Program-made: the position numbers and the translations under genes | Notes under the pieces: model-generated | Told to the model about the DNA's origin: nothing | Database searches by the model: none | Seen by the model: the letters and a program-made list of their open reading frames with translations, nothing else | Shown here: piece after piece, positions 8,102 through 16,613 of the stretch | Layout of the letters: each line of letters opens with the position of its first letter | How positions within the stretch are numbered: position 1 is the stretch's first letter | Source: Sphingomonas aquatilis | GTDB taxonomy: Bacteria; Pseudomonadota; Alphaproteobacteria; Sphingomonadales; Sphingomonadaceae | DNA: 64,000 nucleotides | NCBI RefSeq assembly: GCF_014196115.1 | Contig: NZ_JACIDB010000010.1 | Coordinates: 1-64,000 of the forward strand | Direction of reading: 5' to 3'

Positions 8102-9499
8102 GTGAAACTTGATCAGTATACCCAGAGGGCCGGCATGCCAGATCGATATTCCATTCGTTATGAGGACAACGGCACCGCCCACGTTCTCGGCCCCGAAGGT
8201 TGGGACGACGACCTCGCCGAGGCTGCCCGCGAGGCGCTAGCCGATCTTTCGAAATCCTCCGAACATGGCAAATACAGTCTTCAGCTCGAACGCTTTTTGA
8301 GCTTCGAGTTCGAGGACGGGGAGCGGTGCGACGCCCTGCTCGACGAGGACATCGCGACCGCGCGGGCGCGCTTCGAGAAGTTTCTAGAATCCTTGGGTTG
8401 CACAGTGGGGCCAGCGCGCGGACGCCGGGACAAATCCAGATCGGTCAAGCGCAGCGACGGCAACACTGGCGACATCCAGATCGCCATCCGCGTGACGCGC
8501 GACTTCTACGACGCCCTTCGAACCAACGGCTTGTACACCGACTGGAACCCCCTCGAGGTGAATGGCTGGGAGCAGGGTTCGGCCGCGCGGGTCGCAGCGG
8601 GCAACACGGGAAAGAACGAGCAGGGGCACATCGGTGATGACAGCGGCAACCACTTCCGAATCGCAAACCGCGACTGGTATCCACCGCTGCCGCACGATCC
8701 TGTCGGGTTGGGTCGCCGCGTGCTGGCAGCCGTCAATGCGGATCTCGCGGCTGGCCACGAATGGCCACCCGGCGCGGTGTTACTCGTCAGAGCACTCGTC
8801 GACGGTGGTGGCCGGTTCGAGGACACGCACGTTCTGACGGCCGCCGACTGGGCTGTCGGGTCACGCTTCGGCCGCGCCATGATCGCCCCGGACAAGGGAA
8901 CGAACGGCGTCCGGGACAAGGTCGTCGTCATCAGCGAAGAGCATCGGCAAAACCTCGCCGACAGCTTCGACCGCAGGCACAAGGCGGACAGCTCGATACC
9001 CAGCATGGCGGCACTCAGAGAGCTGCTCGGCGAAGGGAAGCTAGATGAGTTGATGCGACACCCGCTTTATCCCAACGCCCAAGGGAAAAAACTCACGGGC
9101 TCGAACTTCCGCAGCGACTGGTTCCGGCCATGCATGATCCGGCACAAGGTCTACGTGGAGTCGACGCGGGGACAGAAGCTTGCGGCACCGCATTGGCTGC
9201 GACGGGCCAACGTCACCGCGCAGGTCGCCCGGACCTTCGGCGCGGGAGGGACGGTGGATGAAATACGAAAGCGGCTGAAGGAGCTCGAGGAGGACTTCGG
9301 TTGGAAGTCGAGCATGCTCGAAAGGTACGCCGCAAACTTCTTCCTCACGATCAGGCTTGAAAAGCGCATCGCCACGATGGACGCGATGAACCTCACCGAG
9401 GAGGTGCGTCCGCGCCTGACCACCATGAACCGCAGCGACACGGCGTCGGACTTACTCAGTCCTGCGATCAGGGGCCTGCACGGGAGTCTGCCGAGATGA
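8102..9499 (+). CDS. Tyrosine recombinase, first gene of a recombinase trio
   Basis: 465 residues from a GTG start at 8102. The C-terminal half carries the tyrosine recombinase signature: an Arg near residue 238 in GGGRFEDTHVLTAADW (box I), the HxxR motif as HWLRR near residue 364, a Trp replacing the second His (FGWKSSM), and a candidate nucleophile Tyr near residue 409 in MLERYAANFF. The first 200 residues would bind the core site. The last bases overlap the next gene (ATGA), so the trio is translationally coupled. This arrangement resembles multi-recombinase elements such as Tn554 tnpABC or gamma-mobile-trio loci; which family applies is inference. Confidence 0.75.
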   Translation: MKLDQYTQRAGMPDRYSIRYEDNGTAHVLGPEGWDDDLAEAAREALADLSKSSEHGKYSLQLERFLSFEFEDGERCDALLDEDIATARARFEKFLESLGCTVGPARGRRDKSRSVKRSDGNTGDIQIAIRVTRDFYDALRTNGLYTDWNPLEVNGWEQGSAARVAAGNTGKNEQGHIGDDSGNHFRIANRDWYPPLPHDPVGLGRRVLAAVNADLAAGHEWPPGAVLLVRALVDGGGRFEDTHVLTAADWAVGSRFGRAMIAPDKGTNGVRDKVVVISEEHRQNLADSFDRRHKADSSIPSMAALRELLGEGKLDELMRHPLYPNAQGKKLTGSNFRSDWFRPCMIRHKVYVESTRGQKLAAPHWLRRANVTAQVARTFGAGGTVDEIRKRLKELEEDFGWKSSMLERYAANFFLTIRLEKRIATMDAMNLTEEVRPRLTTMNRSDTASDLLSPAIRGLHGSLPR

Positions 9500-11868
9500 C
9501 CAAAATAAGCGGGAGGGGGCGGATCCCCGACCTAATCCGCATCGATGGACGCGTCCACATTCTTTCCCGCGCCCTCCGTCCCGGGACGCCGGGCCGCCCC
9601 GCAAGCAGGACCGACTACCTCGATGTCGAGCCCTTCCGAGGATCGACACTGTGGATGTCGCGATCGGCTGCGAAGAACATAATCGGGATCCATGGTGAGT
9701 GGGTCGACCGCGTCGCCGATCTCGGTCTCCTAGATCGGGAAATCGATGAGGATGCGCACCATTGGTTCAGCATGGACCTCGACTGGACCAAGGAGCGCCT
9801 CCAGCAGATCTTCCGCGCCCAGACGCATGTCCCGCGCACGTATGGCGAATTCGAGCTCTACAACGCCCGAAGAAGGATCTTGGGCATCCCGACGGATGAG
9901 CCGTATCCCGACGCGATCCTCGATGCCGCAGTCGAGTTCATGGTCGATCTTGGCGTATTTTCCATTCCGGAGGCGAGGGGGCTGCTTATACTCCCCAAGC
10001 AGCCGCAGGCGGCCTACGCTGATCTGCGACGCCGCAAAACCGGTATCTGGCGAAGACTCGCGAGATCCAAAGATGAGATCCTGCCGGACGAGTTCCGCGA
10101 GCTACTGCCTGAGCCCGTCATCCAGGCGCCGGCAACATGCTACGATCTGGAAGGCGAAGAGCGACCTTCGCCGCCGCCCAAGATCCTGGCCAGGCTCGCC
10201 AAGCTTGGATCGCTCATGCCGGCCGCCAGTCTGTACGCGCTACGGATCGCGGGTCGCGGCCTTCAGCTCGCTTTTCTAGAGCAGGTAGTGCGCAATTTCG
10301 AAATCCTCGACAGCCTGATTACTGAGGCCGATGTAGACATAGCCGACCAGACGCAGGTCACGCGGTTTCTTGACGGGCTGGCGATCGACGACACGGTGGG
10401 CGAAGGCCTAAGCGCTAATCACCGCGACGATCTCACGAGCCTATGGCTCAGTCTGGTCAAGCAGACTGACGCTGTCGCCAGTTCCTCGCCGACCGGGGGC
10501 GCTGACCTGCGACCGTTCGTTCCCGTGAGCCACGTCGCGCCGAATCAGTTCCGCTCACGTTACAAGCAACGATTCCAGGGCGCCCGGGAATACAGCGTCG
10601 AGCGCAAAAAGCGCACAGCCGAGCTTTCGGACAAGTTCGACTTCATCATCGCCGCCGCACGCCGACGCTGCGATCAATTGGCCGACGTCACAGACGATGT
10701 GTTTGCCGAAAGGTCCGCGGTGCTCGACGAACCTTCCGGCAGGATCAAAATCGAGACCCTGAGCTGGGCACTGAGTGAGGACGGGACTTACGATGGCGCT
10801 GGCTTGCAGACGATTCATGGTTGGCTCTGGACGGGCGACGCGCTTTGGAAGCGTCTCGCAGGCGATGGGCCCAGGCGCGCGAACCAGGCGGCGCGTCGAC
10901 TTTATGAGGCGGAAGCCACCGGCGAGAACCTCGGCCTCGGGCGTTTCTATTATCAATACGATCGGACAACCCGTCACGACGGAAGCGACGGCATCACTCC
11001 ATGGTTCGCAACGATCTTCAACGCCGGCGCGCCGATATCACCGTCGCATCTCGAGGTTGAACATCGCGAGCAGCGTGCCACACTCATCAAGCGATGGAGA
11101 CTGCCCGGGTTCCATCCGGGTGCATCGGGTCTCCTCTCGTTCGATCATGAAGGAAGCCTCCTGTATCGTCTCGCGCGCGAAGAGGGAATCGATCTGATAG
11201 CGCTGGACGAGTTCGATGCCCTCATCCGCGCTTCGCACCTCGCGTTCCGAGCGGGTGCGATGACCGGATGCAGGCTTTTCGAGACTGTGCAGATGGCGCA
11301 CAAATTCGACTGTTGGCCGGTGATCTCCGTCGGTCCGGCGACGGGGAGGACGGGATGGATGGCTGTTCCCGGAAAATCGACCGATCAGGTCGTCATCGGG
11401 AAAAAGGATTTTGCGAAACGCTTCTACATGGTCGACGACGAGACCTACATATATTTCGACGACATGGCGAAAGTGGTCGTACGGCTCTGCCATGCGGACA
11501 CCGGAAGCATTCCGCTCATCGAGCCACATGCAAATACCGCTGAACGCTGTTATCCACTCCCCTACGTGCTAAGCTTTAACGGGCGCCCGATCTCACCGGG
11601 CGACTTGCTCACAGGGTTGCGATACCTGCTTGCCGGGATTCAAGTCTGCACGTTCCACGACACGCGCCACTCGAGCGCGAACCGTGGTTGGACCGAAGGC
11701 GAAGACATCGAAACCACGATGCTCAGGCTCGGTCATGCGGTCGAGCGGCACAGTCGATACTATCGAGCTGGGGCGGCCAAGGGCGCCAATGTTGTGTCGA
11801 GCGATCAACTCAGTCGTCGATCAGCGGCCGCCAACATGCGATACTGGGAGACGTTCTGTGCCTCGTAA
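9496..11868 (+). CDS. Large tyrosine recombinase, second gene of the trio
   Basis: 790 residues; the ATG at 9496 overlaps the preceding stop. The catalytic domain is at the C-terminus: GAMTGCRLFETVQM (Arg about 592), FHDTRHSSA (HxxR at about 721-724), LGHAVERHSRYYRAG (His, then Tyr at about 754). All conserved residues are present, so it should be active. The 550-residue N-terminal region is unusually long for a tyrosine recombinase and may recognise the target or bridge partners. Two active-looking recombinases in one operon suggest one acts per strand pair or per end, as in Tn554-type elements. The next gene starts inside its last codons. Confidence 0.75.
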   Translation: MTKISGRGRIPDLIRIDGRVHILSRALRPGTPGRPASRTDYLDVEPFRGSTLWMSRSAAKNIIGIHGEWVDRVADLGLLDREIDEDAHHWFSMDLDWTKERLQQIFRAQTHVPRTYGEFELYNARRRILGIPTDEPYPDAILDAAVEFMVDLGVFSIPEARGLLILPKQPQAAYADLRRRKTGIWRRLARSKDEILPDEFRELLPEPVIQAPATCYDLEGEERPSPPPKILARLAKLGSLMPAASLYALRIAGRGLQLAFLEQVVRNFEILDSLITEADVDIADQTQVTRFLDGLAIDDTVGEGLSANHRDDLTSLWLSLVKQTDAVASSSPTGGADLRPFVPVSHVAPNQFRSRYKQRFQGAREYSVERKKRTAELSDKFDFIIAAARRRCDQLADVTDDVFAERSAVLDEPSGRIKIETLSWALSEDGTYDGAGLQTIHGWLWTGDALWKRLAGDGPRRANQAARRLYEAEATGENLGLGRFYYQYDRTTRHDGSDGITPWFATIFNAGAPISPSHLEVEHREQRATLIKRWRLPGFHPGASGLLSFDHEGSLLYRLAREEGIDLIALDEFDALIRASHLAFRAGAMTGCRLFETVQMAHKFDCWPVISVGPATGRTGWMAVPGKSTDQVVIGKKDFAKRFYMVDDETYIYFDDMAKVVVRLCHADTGSIPLIEPHANTAERCYPLPYVLSFNGRPISPGDLLTGLRYLLAGIQVCTFHDTRHSSANRGWTEGEDIETTMLRLGHAVERHSRYYRAGAAKGANVVSSDQLSRRSAAANMRYWETFCAS

Positions 11869-12376
11869 CAACGAACGAGATCCGGCAAAACGACCCAGCG
11901 GAAAGTCGAAGGTCACGCGGCTGCCGGTCGCGCCGGAGAGCCTTAGGCCTAGCTACGCGAATAGGAAGGAGACGTCACGAAAGGCGGCGACGGCGATCCT
12001 GCAGGCCATCTTCGACGCGGGAATGCCCTTCAACAAGCAGAGTTGGATCAAGAAGAAGAACGAGCTGAATGAACAGTGCGATTGGCGAACGACATACGCG
12101 CGGCATCTGGCGGATCTGTTCGAAGGTCATCGTCGGCCGACCGCCGACGTTCCCCTTTCCAGGGAGCTGAAGAAGAAGGATGTCGAGATATCGAAGCTGC
12201 TCGCTGCGGTTCGTGAGCGGAACACCACGATCGCTAAACTCGAAGAGCGGATCAACCAGCTGGAGTGGGACAACAACCGAATGTCCCGTGGGACGCGCGA
12301 ACGAAGAAGACGCAAGCTGGCTCAGGGGCGCCATAGCGAAAGCGCGGACAAAGGCAGCGAGGCGATCGCGACGTGA
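11858..12376 (+). CDS. Small coiled-coil protein, third gene of the trio
   Basis: 172 residues from a GTG at 11,858, 11 bp before the end of the recombinase gene, with GGGAG upstream. The N-terminal 40 residues are basic (KRPSGKSKVTRLP). Residues about 105-150 form a predicted coiled coil (LLAAVRERNTTIAKLEERIN). A short, basic, coiled-coil third partner is what TnpC-like or GmtX-like proteins look like in other multi-recombinase elements, where it affects orientation or efficiency. No catalytic motif is visible. Its last 55 bp overlap the convergent gene at 12,322-12,774. Confidence 0.65.
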   Translation: MPRNNERDPAKRPSGKSKVTRLPVAPESLRPSYANRKETSRKAATAILQAIFDAGMPFNKQSWIKKKNELNEQCDWRTTYARHLADLFEGHRRPTADVPLSRELKKKDVEISKLLAAVRERNTTIAKLEERINQLEWDNNRMSRGTRERRRRKLAQGRHSESADKGSEAIAT

Positions 12377-12774
12377 AATCGCTCGACAAAACACTGCGCG
12401 GCGGCCGGCGCCAGCACGCCGGCTGCGACCAGGCCGCCCATAGCTTTACGAAACCCCTCGATCGCCTCGGCCACTTCGGACATATGGGCCATATCAACAC
12501 GCCAGATGGTGTCGGGCATCTCCCGCGGCAGACCGGTCGGATCACTGGCCCAGCGCTCCAGTTCCGCTCCGTGCACCATCAGAACGGCGCCGGATGCCAT
12601 CGTCAACTCGAACTCGCCGCCGTGAGCACGCGACGCGGCATATCCGACGATACCTGCAAGTGTCTTCGGCGAGACCACGATGCGGACCGGTTGCGCGAGC
12701 CGGTGTCCGCGCCCGATCCGTTCCTCGCGCCAGCGAAGCTCGACGGGCCATATGGCATCCGTGGCGCAGGTCAT
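12322..12774 (-). CDS. Hypothetical protein overlapping the trio end
   Basis: 150 residues from the ATG at 12,774; a GTG two codons upstream is an alternative. Soluble, no signal peptide, no motif I recognise. It overlaps the last 55 bp of the coiled-coil gene tail to tail, which may mark the point where the recombinase module was joined to other island DNA. It is divergent from the small gene at 12,819 across 44 bp. It could be spurious in its 3' part, but the central segment has reasonable protein character. Confidence 0.45.
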   Translation of the reverse strand: MTCATDAIWPVELRWREERIGRGHRLAQPVRIVVSPKTLAGIVGYAASRAHGGEFELTMASGAVLMVHGAELERWASDPTGLPREMPDTIWRVDMAHMSEVAEAIEGFRKAMGGLVAAGVLAPAAAQCFVERFHVAIASLPLSALSLWRP

Positions 12775-12818
12775 GAACACTTAGCTCTTAGCGAGCCCGC
12801 TGCAGGGAGATGTGCTGC

Positions 12819-13151
12819 ATGAACCGCGATCACACCCGCTTGCTGCTGGACATAATGGAGGCGGTCCCGCCCGACGCGCTGCGTCGCAATCGCGTGGGGC
12901 TGCTCGCCCGTATGCACGGTCATCTTCTCGCCGAGGCGGCATTTGGCGTCGACGACGTGGGCGAAGTGCCTTTCGCCACTGCTTTGTGCCTCTATGGGGA
13001 GCTCACCGGTGCGGAATGGATCAGGCCTACGTCTATTCCGCATTCCGATCTGCTCGTTGCTTCGGCCATGCTTGGGCCGCTCGCGCAACCGGAATCGTTG
13101 CACCGTCTTCTCGTTCGACGCCTCGAAGACGCATTCGCGGCAGGTGAGTAG
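12819..13151 (+). CDS. Hypothetical small protein
   Basis: 110 residues. The ATG at 12,819 is preferred over the one at 12,810 because AGGGAG at 12,804-12,809 gives a 9-nt spacing to it and none to the earlier codon. Sequence begins MNRDHTRLLLDIMEAVPPDA and is helical throughout. Not recognised. It is divergent from 12,322-12,774 and converges on the four-gene operon that ends at 13,253. Confidence 0.5.
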   Translation: MNRDHTRLLLDIMEAVPPDALRRNRVGLLARMHGHLLAEAAFGVDDVGEVPFATALCLYGELTGAEWIRPTSIPHSDLLVASAMLGPLAQPESLHRLLVRRLEDAFAAGE

Positions 13152-13252
13152 ATCGACGCGTTGGCGCCCTCCGGTTGCTTTAATCACCCCAGCCGGTCCC
13201 GTTCGTGAAATCGACCGCCACATGTCGGAAACAGTGGACCTGATCATATCCG

Positions 13253-13960
13253 TCAGTCCTTTGACGAAGATCCATCGGCCATCGCGAAGTTCAAGAGGCC
13301 CGCCCAAGGCATTTCGAACGGAACGACGTTCGTCCGGAAGACGAAAGCGACCGCGGGCTGATCGTAGATTCGGATTGCACGTGTCACCGGATAGTCGCGT
13401 CCGTCGAGGGTCGGATGCGAGATGATCTGCCCTATCGTACGACCGACTGAGGCCGCGATGAGGGTCTCCGGCATCTCGCTGCGCAGAACGATGTGCGCCA
13501 GGTCACCGTCAGTGTGGAACCAGCATTCGCCCAACCAGCCGGCAGCGAGCAGATGCGCGCCGGACACCATGAAGCCGAGCTGCCCGCTGTTGGGCCGCGT
13601 CCGAAGGATCACGCCCTTACGGGACATCGAATACGCCATCAGCCTGTCGGACTCCCTCGACCAGGGCGAGTTCGGCGATTTTCGTCCCGCGACGCCCTTG
13701 GCCGGACGCAGCGACTGCCGCCGAGGAGGCAGTAGAGCCGAGCGCTTCCCGAGAAGAGGATGGGGCCTGAGCATGTCGGCCAAGCCTTCCAACCCGATCT
13801 GGCTGGCGTCGGCCAGATCGCGGACGAAGGGCGATATCCAGGTCACGTTGAGCTGGAGCCTCATCCGGAAGATCCGCAGCTGCTCGACGCGATGGGCCGC
13901 CTCGACGCGGGCCTCCTCGGCGTCGATGCGACGCATCACGTCGCCAAGTTCAATCGCCAT
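13253..13960 (-). CDS. Hypothetical protein, fourth gene of the DUF2384-like operon
   Basis: 235 residues. The ATG at 13,960 lies 11 bp inside the preceding gene, so the two are coupled. Residues about 20-55 (HRVEQLRIFRMRLQLNVTW, then ISPFVRDLAD) parallel the preceding gene product (SARLRVFRLHLQSAIRK, then ISPIVVDLAEL), showing duplication. The C-terminal half has MPETLIAASVGRTIGQIISHP, shared with the protein at 5,229-6,320. No enzymatic motif seen. The position last in an operon with two antitoxin-like proteins suggests a partner or effector, which is inference. Confidence 0.55.
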   Translation of the reverse strand: MAIELGDVMRRIDAEEARVEAAHRVEQLRIFRMRLQLNVTWISPFVRDLADASQIGLEGLADMLRPHPLLGKRSALLPPRRQSLRPAKGVAGRKSPNSPWSRESDRLMAYSMSRKGVILRTRPNSGQLGFMVSGAHLLAAGWLGECWFHTDGDLAHIVLRSEMPETLIAASVGRTIGQIISHPTLDGRDYPVTRAIRIYDQPAVAFVFRTNVVPFEMPWAGLLNFAMADGSSSKD

Positions 13961-14624
13961 CGTCGGACACCCCGCCGCCGCACGGGTCGCCGCCCGCCAT
14001 CAGTCCCACATCGCGCATCCCGGTCCACAGCGTGACCAGCGTTCGCCCCGGCACGAAGCCGTCGTCGACGCGCTCGATCCCGTAGCCCCGCCCGGAGAGA
14101 AGATCGGTCGAAGGCAGCAGATCGGCGTCGTCGCCGACAACGAGGCGGACGTCATCCTCCGTCGCCGGCAGCAGGATGCTGGCGCGATCCACACTGGTCT
14201 GGATCGAAGCGCCGCCGATGACCGCCATCGCCTCGATCCGACCATTCAAGAGCGTGAAGCTGCAGGTCACCTGCTCAGGCGAGAGGGCGTGCGACCCGGT
14301 GAACCAAACCGAAGCCTCGGCTCCCAGCATGCCTCCGTCGAGCCCCGCATTGCGCGAGCTTCGCTCCTGCGGCCCATCCACCATGCTCAGGTGAACGGCA
14401 GGCCACTGCGGCGACGGACGGAACGCCGCCGCGACGTCATCGATAGTTGTACCGACCAGCTCGGCGAGGTCGACGACGATGGGGGAGATCTTCCGGATCG
14501 CCGACTGCAGATGGAGGCGGAAAACGCGCAGCCGCGCGGACTCCAGAAGTTCCGAGAGCTTGAGGAGCTCCGCGACCTCGTCACGGACGTCCGGCCCTCG
14601 TCCGGTGCGCCGGCCGGCGGTCAC
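13950..14624 (-). CDS. Hypothetical protein, third gene of the DUF2384-like operon
   Basis: 224 residues from a GTG at 14,624 that overlaps the upstream stop as GTGA. The N-terminal helical region (KLSELLESARLRVFRLHLQS) is shared with the following gene. The C-terminal half is beta-rich by appearance (VTCSFTLLNGRIEAMAVIGG, VDRASILLPATEDDVRLVVG) and not recognised. No signal peptide. Function unknown. The coupled start argues that it is stoichiometric with its neighbours. Confidence 0.55.
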   Translation of the reverse strand: MTAGRRTGRGPDVRDEVAELLKLSELLESARLRVFRLHLQSAIRKISPIVVDLAELVGTTIDDVAAAFRPSPQWPAVHLSMVDGPQERSSRNAGLDGGMLGAEASVWFTGSHALSPEQVTCSFTLLNGRIEAMAVIGGASIQTSVDRASILLPATEDDVRLVVGDDADLLPSTDLLSGRGYGIERVDDGFVPGRTLVTLWTGMRDVGLMAGGDPCGGGVSDDGD

Positions 14625-14980
14625 GAGGCCATGCCCATGTTGTCGATGACCCAGCGCACCCATTCGGGGGAACGCGACATGACGTCGATGGGCGGCCGAT
14701 CGGCCAGGCTGGGGTTGGCCGCGCGCAGCCATTCGCGGATCCTGCGTTCGTCCCTCCAGATGCGCGAGAGGATGGGATCGAGCTCGACCAGCAGGCGCAT
14801 CCGCTGCTCTCCGCACAGGACCTCGTAGGTCTCGATCCTGTCGATGGGCCCGGGAGCGAACCCGCCGAGCAGTCCGCAGCGCTCCTCGGGATCGAGCGCC
14901 CAGCGGTTCACGACCTCATCCCACCGGCTGAGCACCTCGTGAAGCGGCAGGGCGGGTCCCCGCAGGTACGGCCCGCTCAC
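14621..14980 (-). CDS. Xre/MbcA/ParS-type (DUF2384-like) protein, second copy
   Basis: 119 residues from a GTG at 14,980 overlapping the upstream stop as GTGA. The C-terminal 60 residues (MRLLVELDPILSRIW, REWLRAANPSLADRPPIDVM, SRSPEWVRWVIDNMG) match the antitoxin C-terminal domain that binds RES or similar toxins. It is clearly homologous to the preceding gene. The classical partner, a RES-domain NAD+ glycohydrolase, is absent from the operon, so the binding partner may be one of the two unknown downstream proteins. Confidence 0.6.
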   Translation of the reverse strand: MSGPYLRGPALPLHEVLSRWDEVVNRWALDPEERCGLLGGFAPGPIDRIETYEVLCGEQRMRLLVELDPILSRIWRDERRIREWLRAANPSLADRPPIDVMSRSPEWVRWVIDNMGMAS

Positions 14981-15318
14981 GCGCCCAGTCCCAGCTCGAC
15001 GAACGCACGGAACCGCCGCAGATCCGGAAGCGAGGCGGACATCACCTCGAGAGGCGAATGCCAGTTCCACATCTCCGTAGGCGTGCGCAGCCATTCGCAA
15101 AGCGTGGCGTCGTCCTCGAACCTGAGGCGGTAGCCGACCTCGATGAGGATGCGCATGCGCCTTTCGGTATCCTGCGGGGGCGAGAAGGTGTCCTCGCCCC
15201 CGCAGGGCAGGAGCGCGACCCGCTCGTGCCACGTCAGTTCCCAGCGGACAGCGAGTTCCCGCCAGGCCTTGATCATCTCCATCGTCTCGATGGCGCTTGC
15301 TTCGGTTCCGTTGAGCAT
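14977..15318 (-). CDS. Xre/MbcA/ParS-type (DUF2384-like) protein, first copy
   Basis: 113 residues. The ATG at 15,318 is chosen over the in-frame ATG at 15,339 because GGAGGAG lies 5 nt upstream of it, the strongest ribosome-binding site in the operon. The C-terminal part (MRILIEVGYRLRFEDDATL, CEWLRTPTEMWNWHSPLEVM, SLPDLRRFRAFVELG) fits the MbcA/ParS/Xre antitoxin C-terminal domain. It heads four overlapping genes on the minus strand. An AT-rich segment upstream (about 15,420-15,560) is a likely promoter region. Confidence 0.65.
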   Translation of the reverse strand: MLNGTEASAIETMEMIKAWRELAVRWELTWHERVALLPCGGEDTFSPPQDTERRMRILIEVGYRLRFEDDATLCEWLRTPTEMWNWHSPLEVMSASLPDLRRFRAFVELGLGA

Positions 15319-15958
15319 CGTCGCTCCTCCATGGTTCATGGTGGGCCTCGCGCCGCCGGACGATCCCGACGACGCGAGCCGGGTGGCGACGTCGGGTTGA
15401 TGGGGAGCTGTTCGTTCTTCATGGGAGAACGATTATCACATATTTCGCTGAATGTAAGAACAAAAGGTGGTTAACGAGAAGTTCTGCCAAACAAGCGGCT
15501 TCGAGACCACTGTTCATCCTGCAAATTGCACCACCATCCTGAAATCATCGCACTCCTCTCATAATCGATGTGCAAGAAATCCACAGTGGATTGTCAGTAT
15601 CGGCGCCATTCTTCATTGGTCTTCCGGGGGCACGTACATTCGGATGGTCGAGAGAAGGAGACGAACGTTGCGCCTTGCCTGGTTCGACATTGCAGCCCGT
15701 ATCGCGGTGACTGGATCAAGGAGCGGGCAGGCCTCCCGTGTCGGCCTTGCGCGCATCGCCGTGAACGCGATCGGGCGCAGTCCCCGACGCGCGGGTGCCG
15801 CGAGCACCGCCGGGACGACATCGCATGTGTACGCCCCCCCTGCCGCCTAGTCCGCGGTCGGGCGGGTGATCGTCCAGAGAACCGAAGCGGACCCCATGGG
15901 CCGACGCGGGTCACGTTTCCGCGGTCCACCGTCCACGTGGCGGCGGGCGCCGCCCGAG
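15319..15958. other. Intergenic stretch with AT-rich control region
   Basis: About 640 bp. The segment 15,420-15,560 is clearly more AT-rich than its surroundings and probably holds the promoter of the minus-strand operon starting at 15,318. A 28-codon minus-strand frame (15,422-15,336) ends overlapping an in-frame ATG of that operon and could be a leader, but it is proline/arginine-rich and unsupported. On the + strand, AAGGAG at 15,655-15,660 precedes a TTG at 15,668 of a 60-codon frame ending at 15,850; it may be a small gene but has no recognisable sequence. Confidence 0.4.
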
Positions 15959-16606
15959 TCAGTTCCCGGACCGCTCAGACAGTCCGCGCCCCGTGTAAAT
16001 CGTGAAGCTGACCACCAGCAGCAGTAGGCCGCAGAAGACCTCGTACGTGCTCATCAGCTGAAGCAGCGGATGGCACGCGACGAAACCGCCGCCGCCGCTC
16101 GTGGTGATCGTCATCGCACTGTACGTCAGCAGGTCGGTGAACATTCCCGGGCGCTGCGCACCCTTCTGCCACATGTCGGCGGGCAACATGGCGTAGAGGA
16201 CGGAGAAGTCCAGGATCAGCTCGACGTAGCTGTTCAGCGCGAGGCGCACCCTGGTCGGCCACTCCAACGTGCTCGACGGCTCCAGTCCCGGTCTGAGCTT
16301 GTCGAACGCGTCGAAGTAGAAGGCGAGGAAGATCTCGTGGCACCTGGACTGCAGGTACCACGCGATCGGCGCCATGATCGGCCACCACGTGCTCCAGGGC
16401 GGCCGCCCGGTCCCATGGCGCGTCACGACGAGGGCGATGCCAGCAAGGATCATACCCGTCACGAGATAGACGACGTTTCGGCGACGGATCAGCATCGTCC
16501 TGCCGGCAGGATCGCGCTTCCGCTTCTGCACGTCCGCCAGGAGGTAGGTCGGGGAGAGCGCGAACAGCGCTACCGCCACGGCCTTCGAGCGGTCGCTCAT
16601 CGGCAT
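15959..16606 (-). CDS. Membrane protein with ion-channel-like pore segment
   Basis: 215 residues from the ATG at 16,606 (a GTG at 16,636 is possible). Four or five hydrophobic segments are visible: AVAVALFALSPTYLLADV, VVYLVTGMILAGIALVV, a weaker one at WWPIMAPIAWYL, YVELILDFSVLYAML and FCGLLLLVVSFTIY. Before the last is SAMTITTSGGGGFVACHP, in the position and style of a two-TM potassium channel pore, but the TVGYGD filter is replaced by TSGGGGF. It follows the unknown gene at 16,614 by 7 bp, and the WYL regulator precedes both. A membrane-depolarising effector is a reasonable hypothesis, not shown. Confidence 0.6.
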   Translation of the reverse strand: MPMSDRSKAVAVALFALSPTYLLADVQKRKRDPAGRTMLIRRRNVVYLVTGMILAGIALVVTRHGTGRPPWSTWWPIMAPIAWYLQSRCHEIFLAFYFDAFDKLRPGLEPSSTLEWPTRVRLALNSYVELILDFSVLYAMLPADMWQKGAQRPGMFTDLLTYSAMTITTSGGGGFVACHPLLQLMSTYEVFCGLLLLVVSFTIYTGRGLSERSGN

Positions 16607-16613
16607 ACGTCGT

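Noticed and set aside
14621..15318. RES-Xre toxin-antitoxin pair
   Set aside because: Antitoxin-like domains are present twice, but no RES-domain sequence is visible in the operon.
15336..15422. 28-codon leader peptide before the DUF2384-like operon
   Set aside because: Overlap with an in-frame ATG is suggestive, but composition is Pro/Arg-rich and there is no ribosome-binding site.
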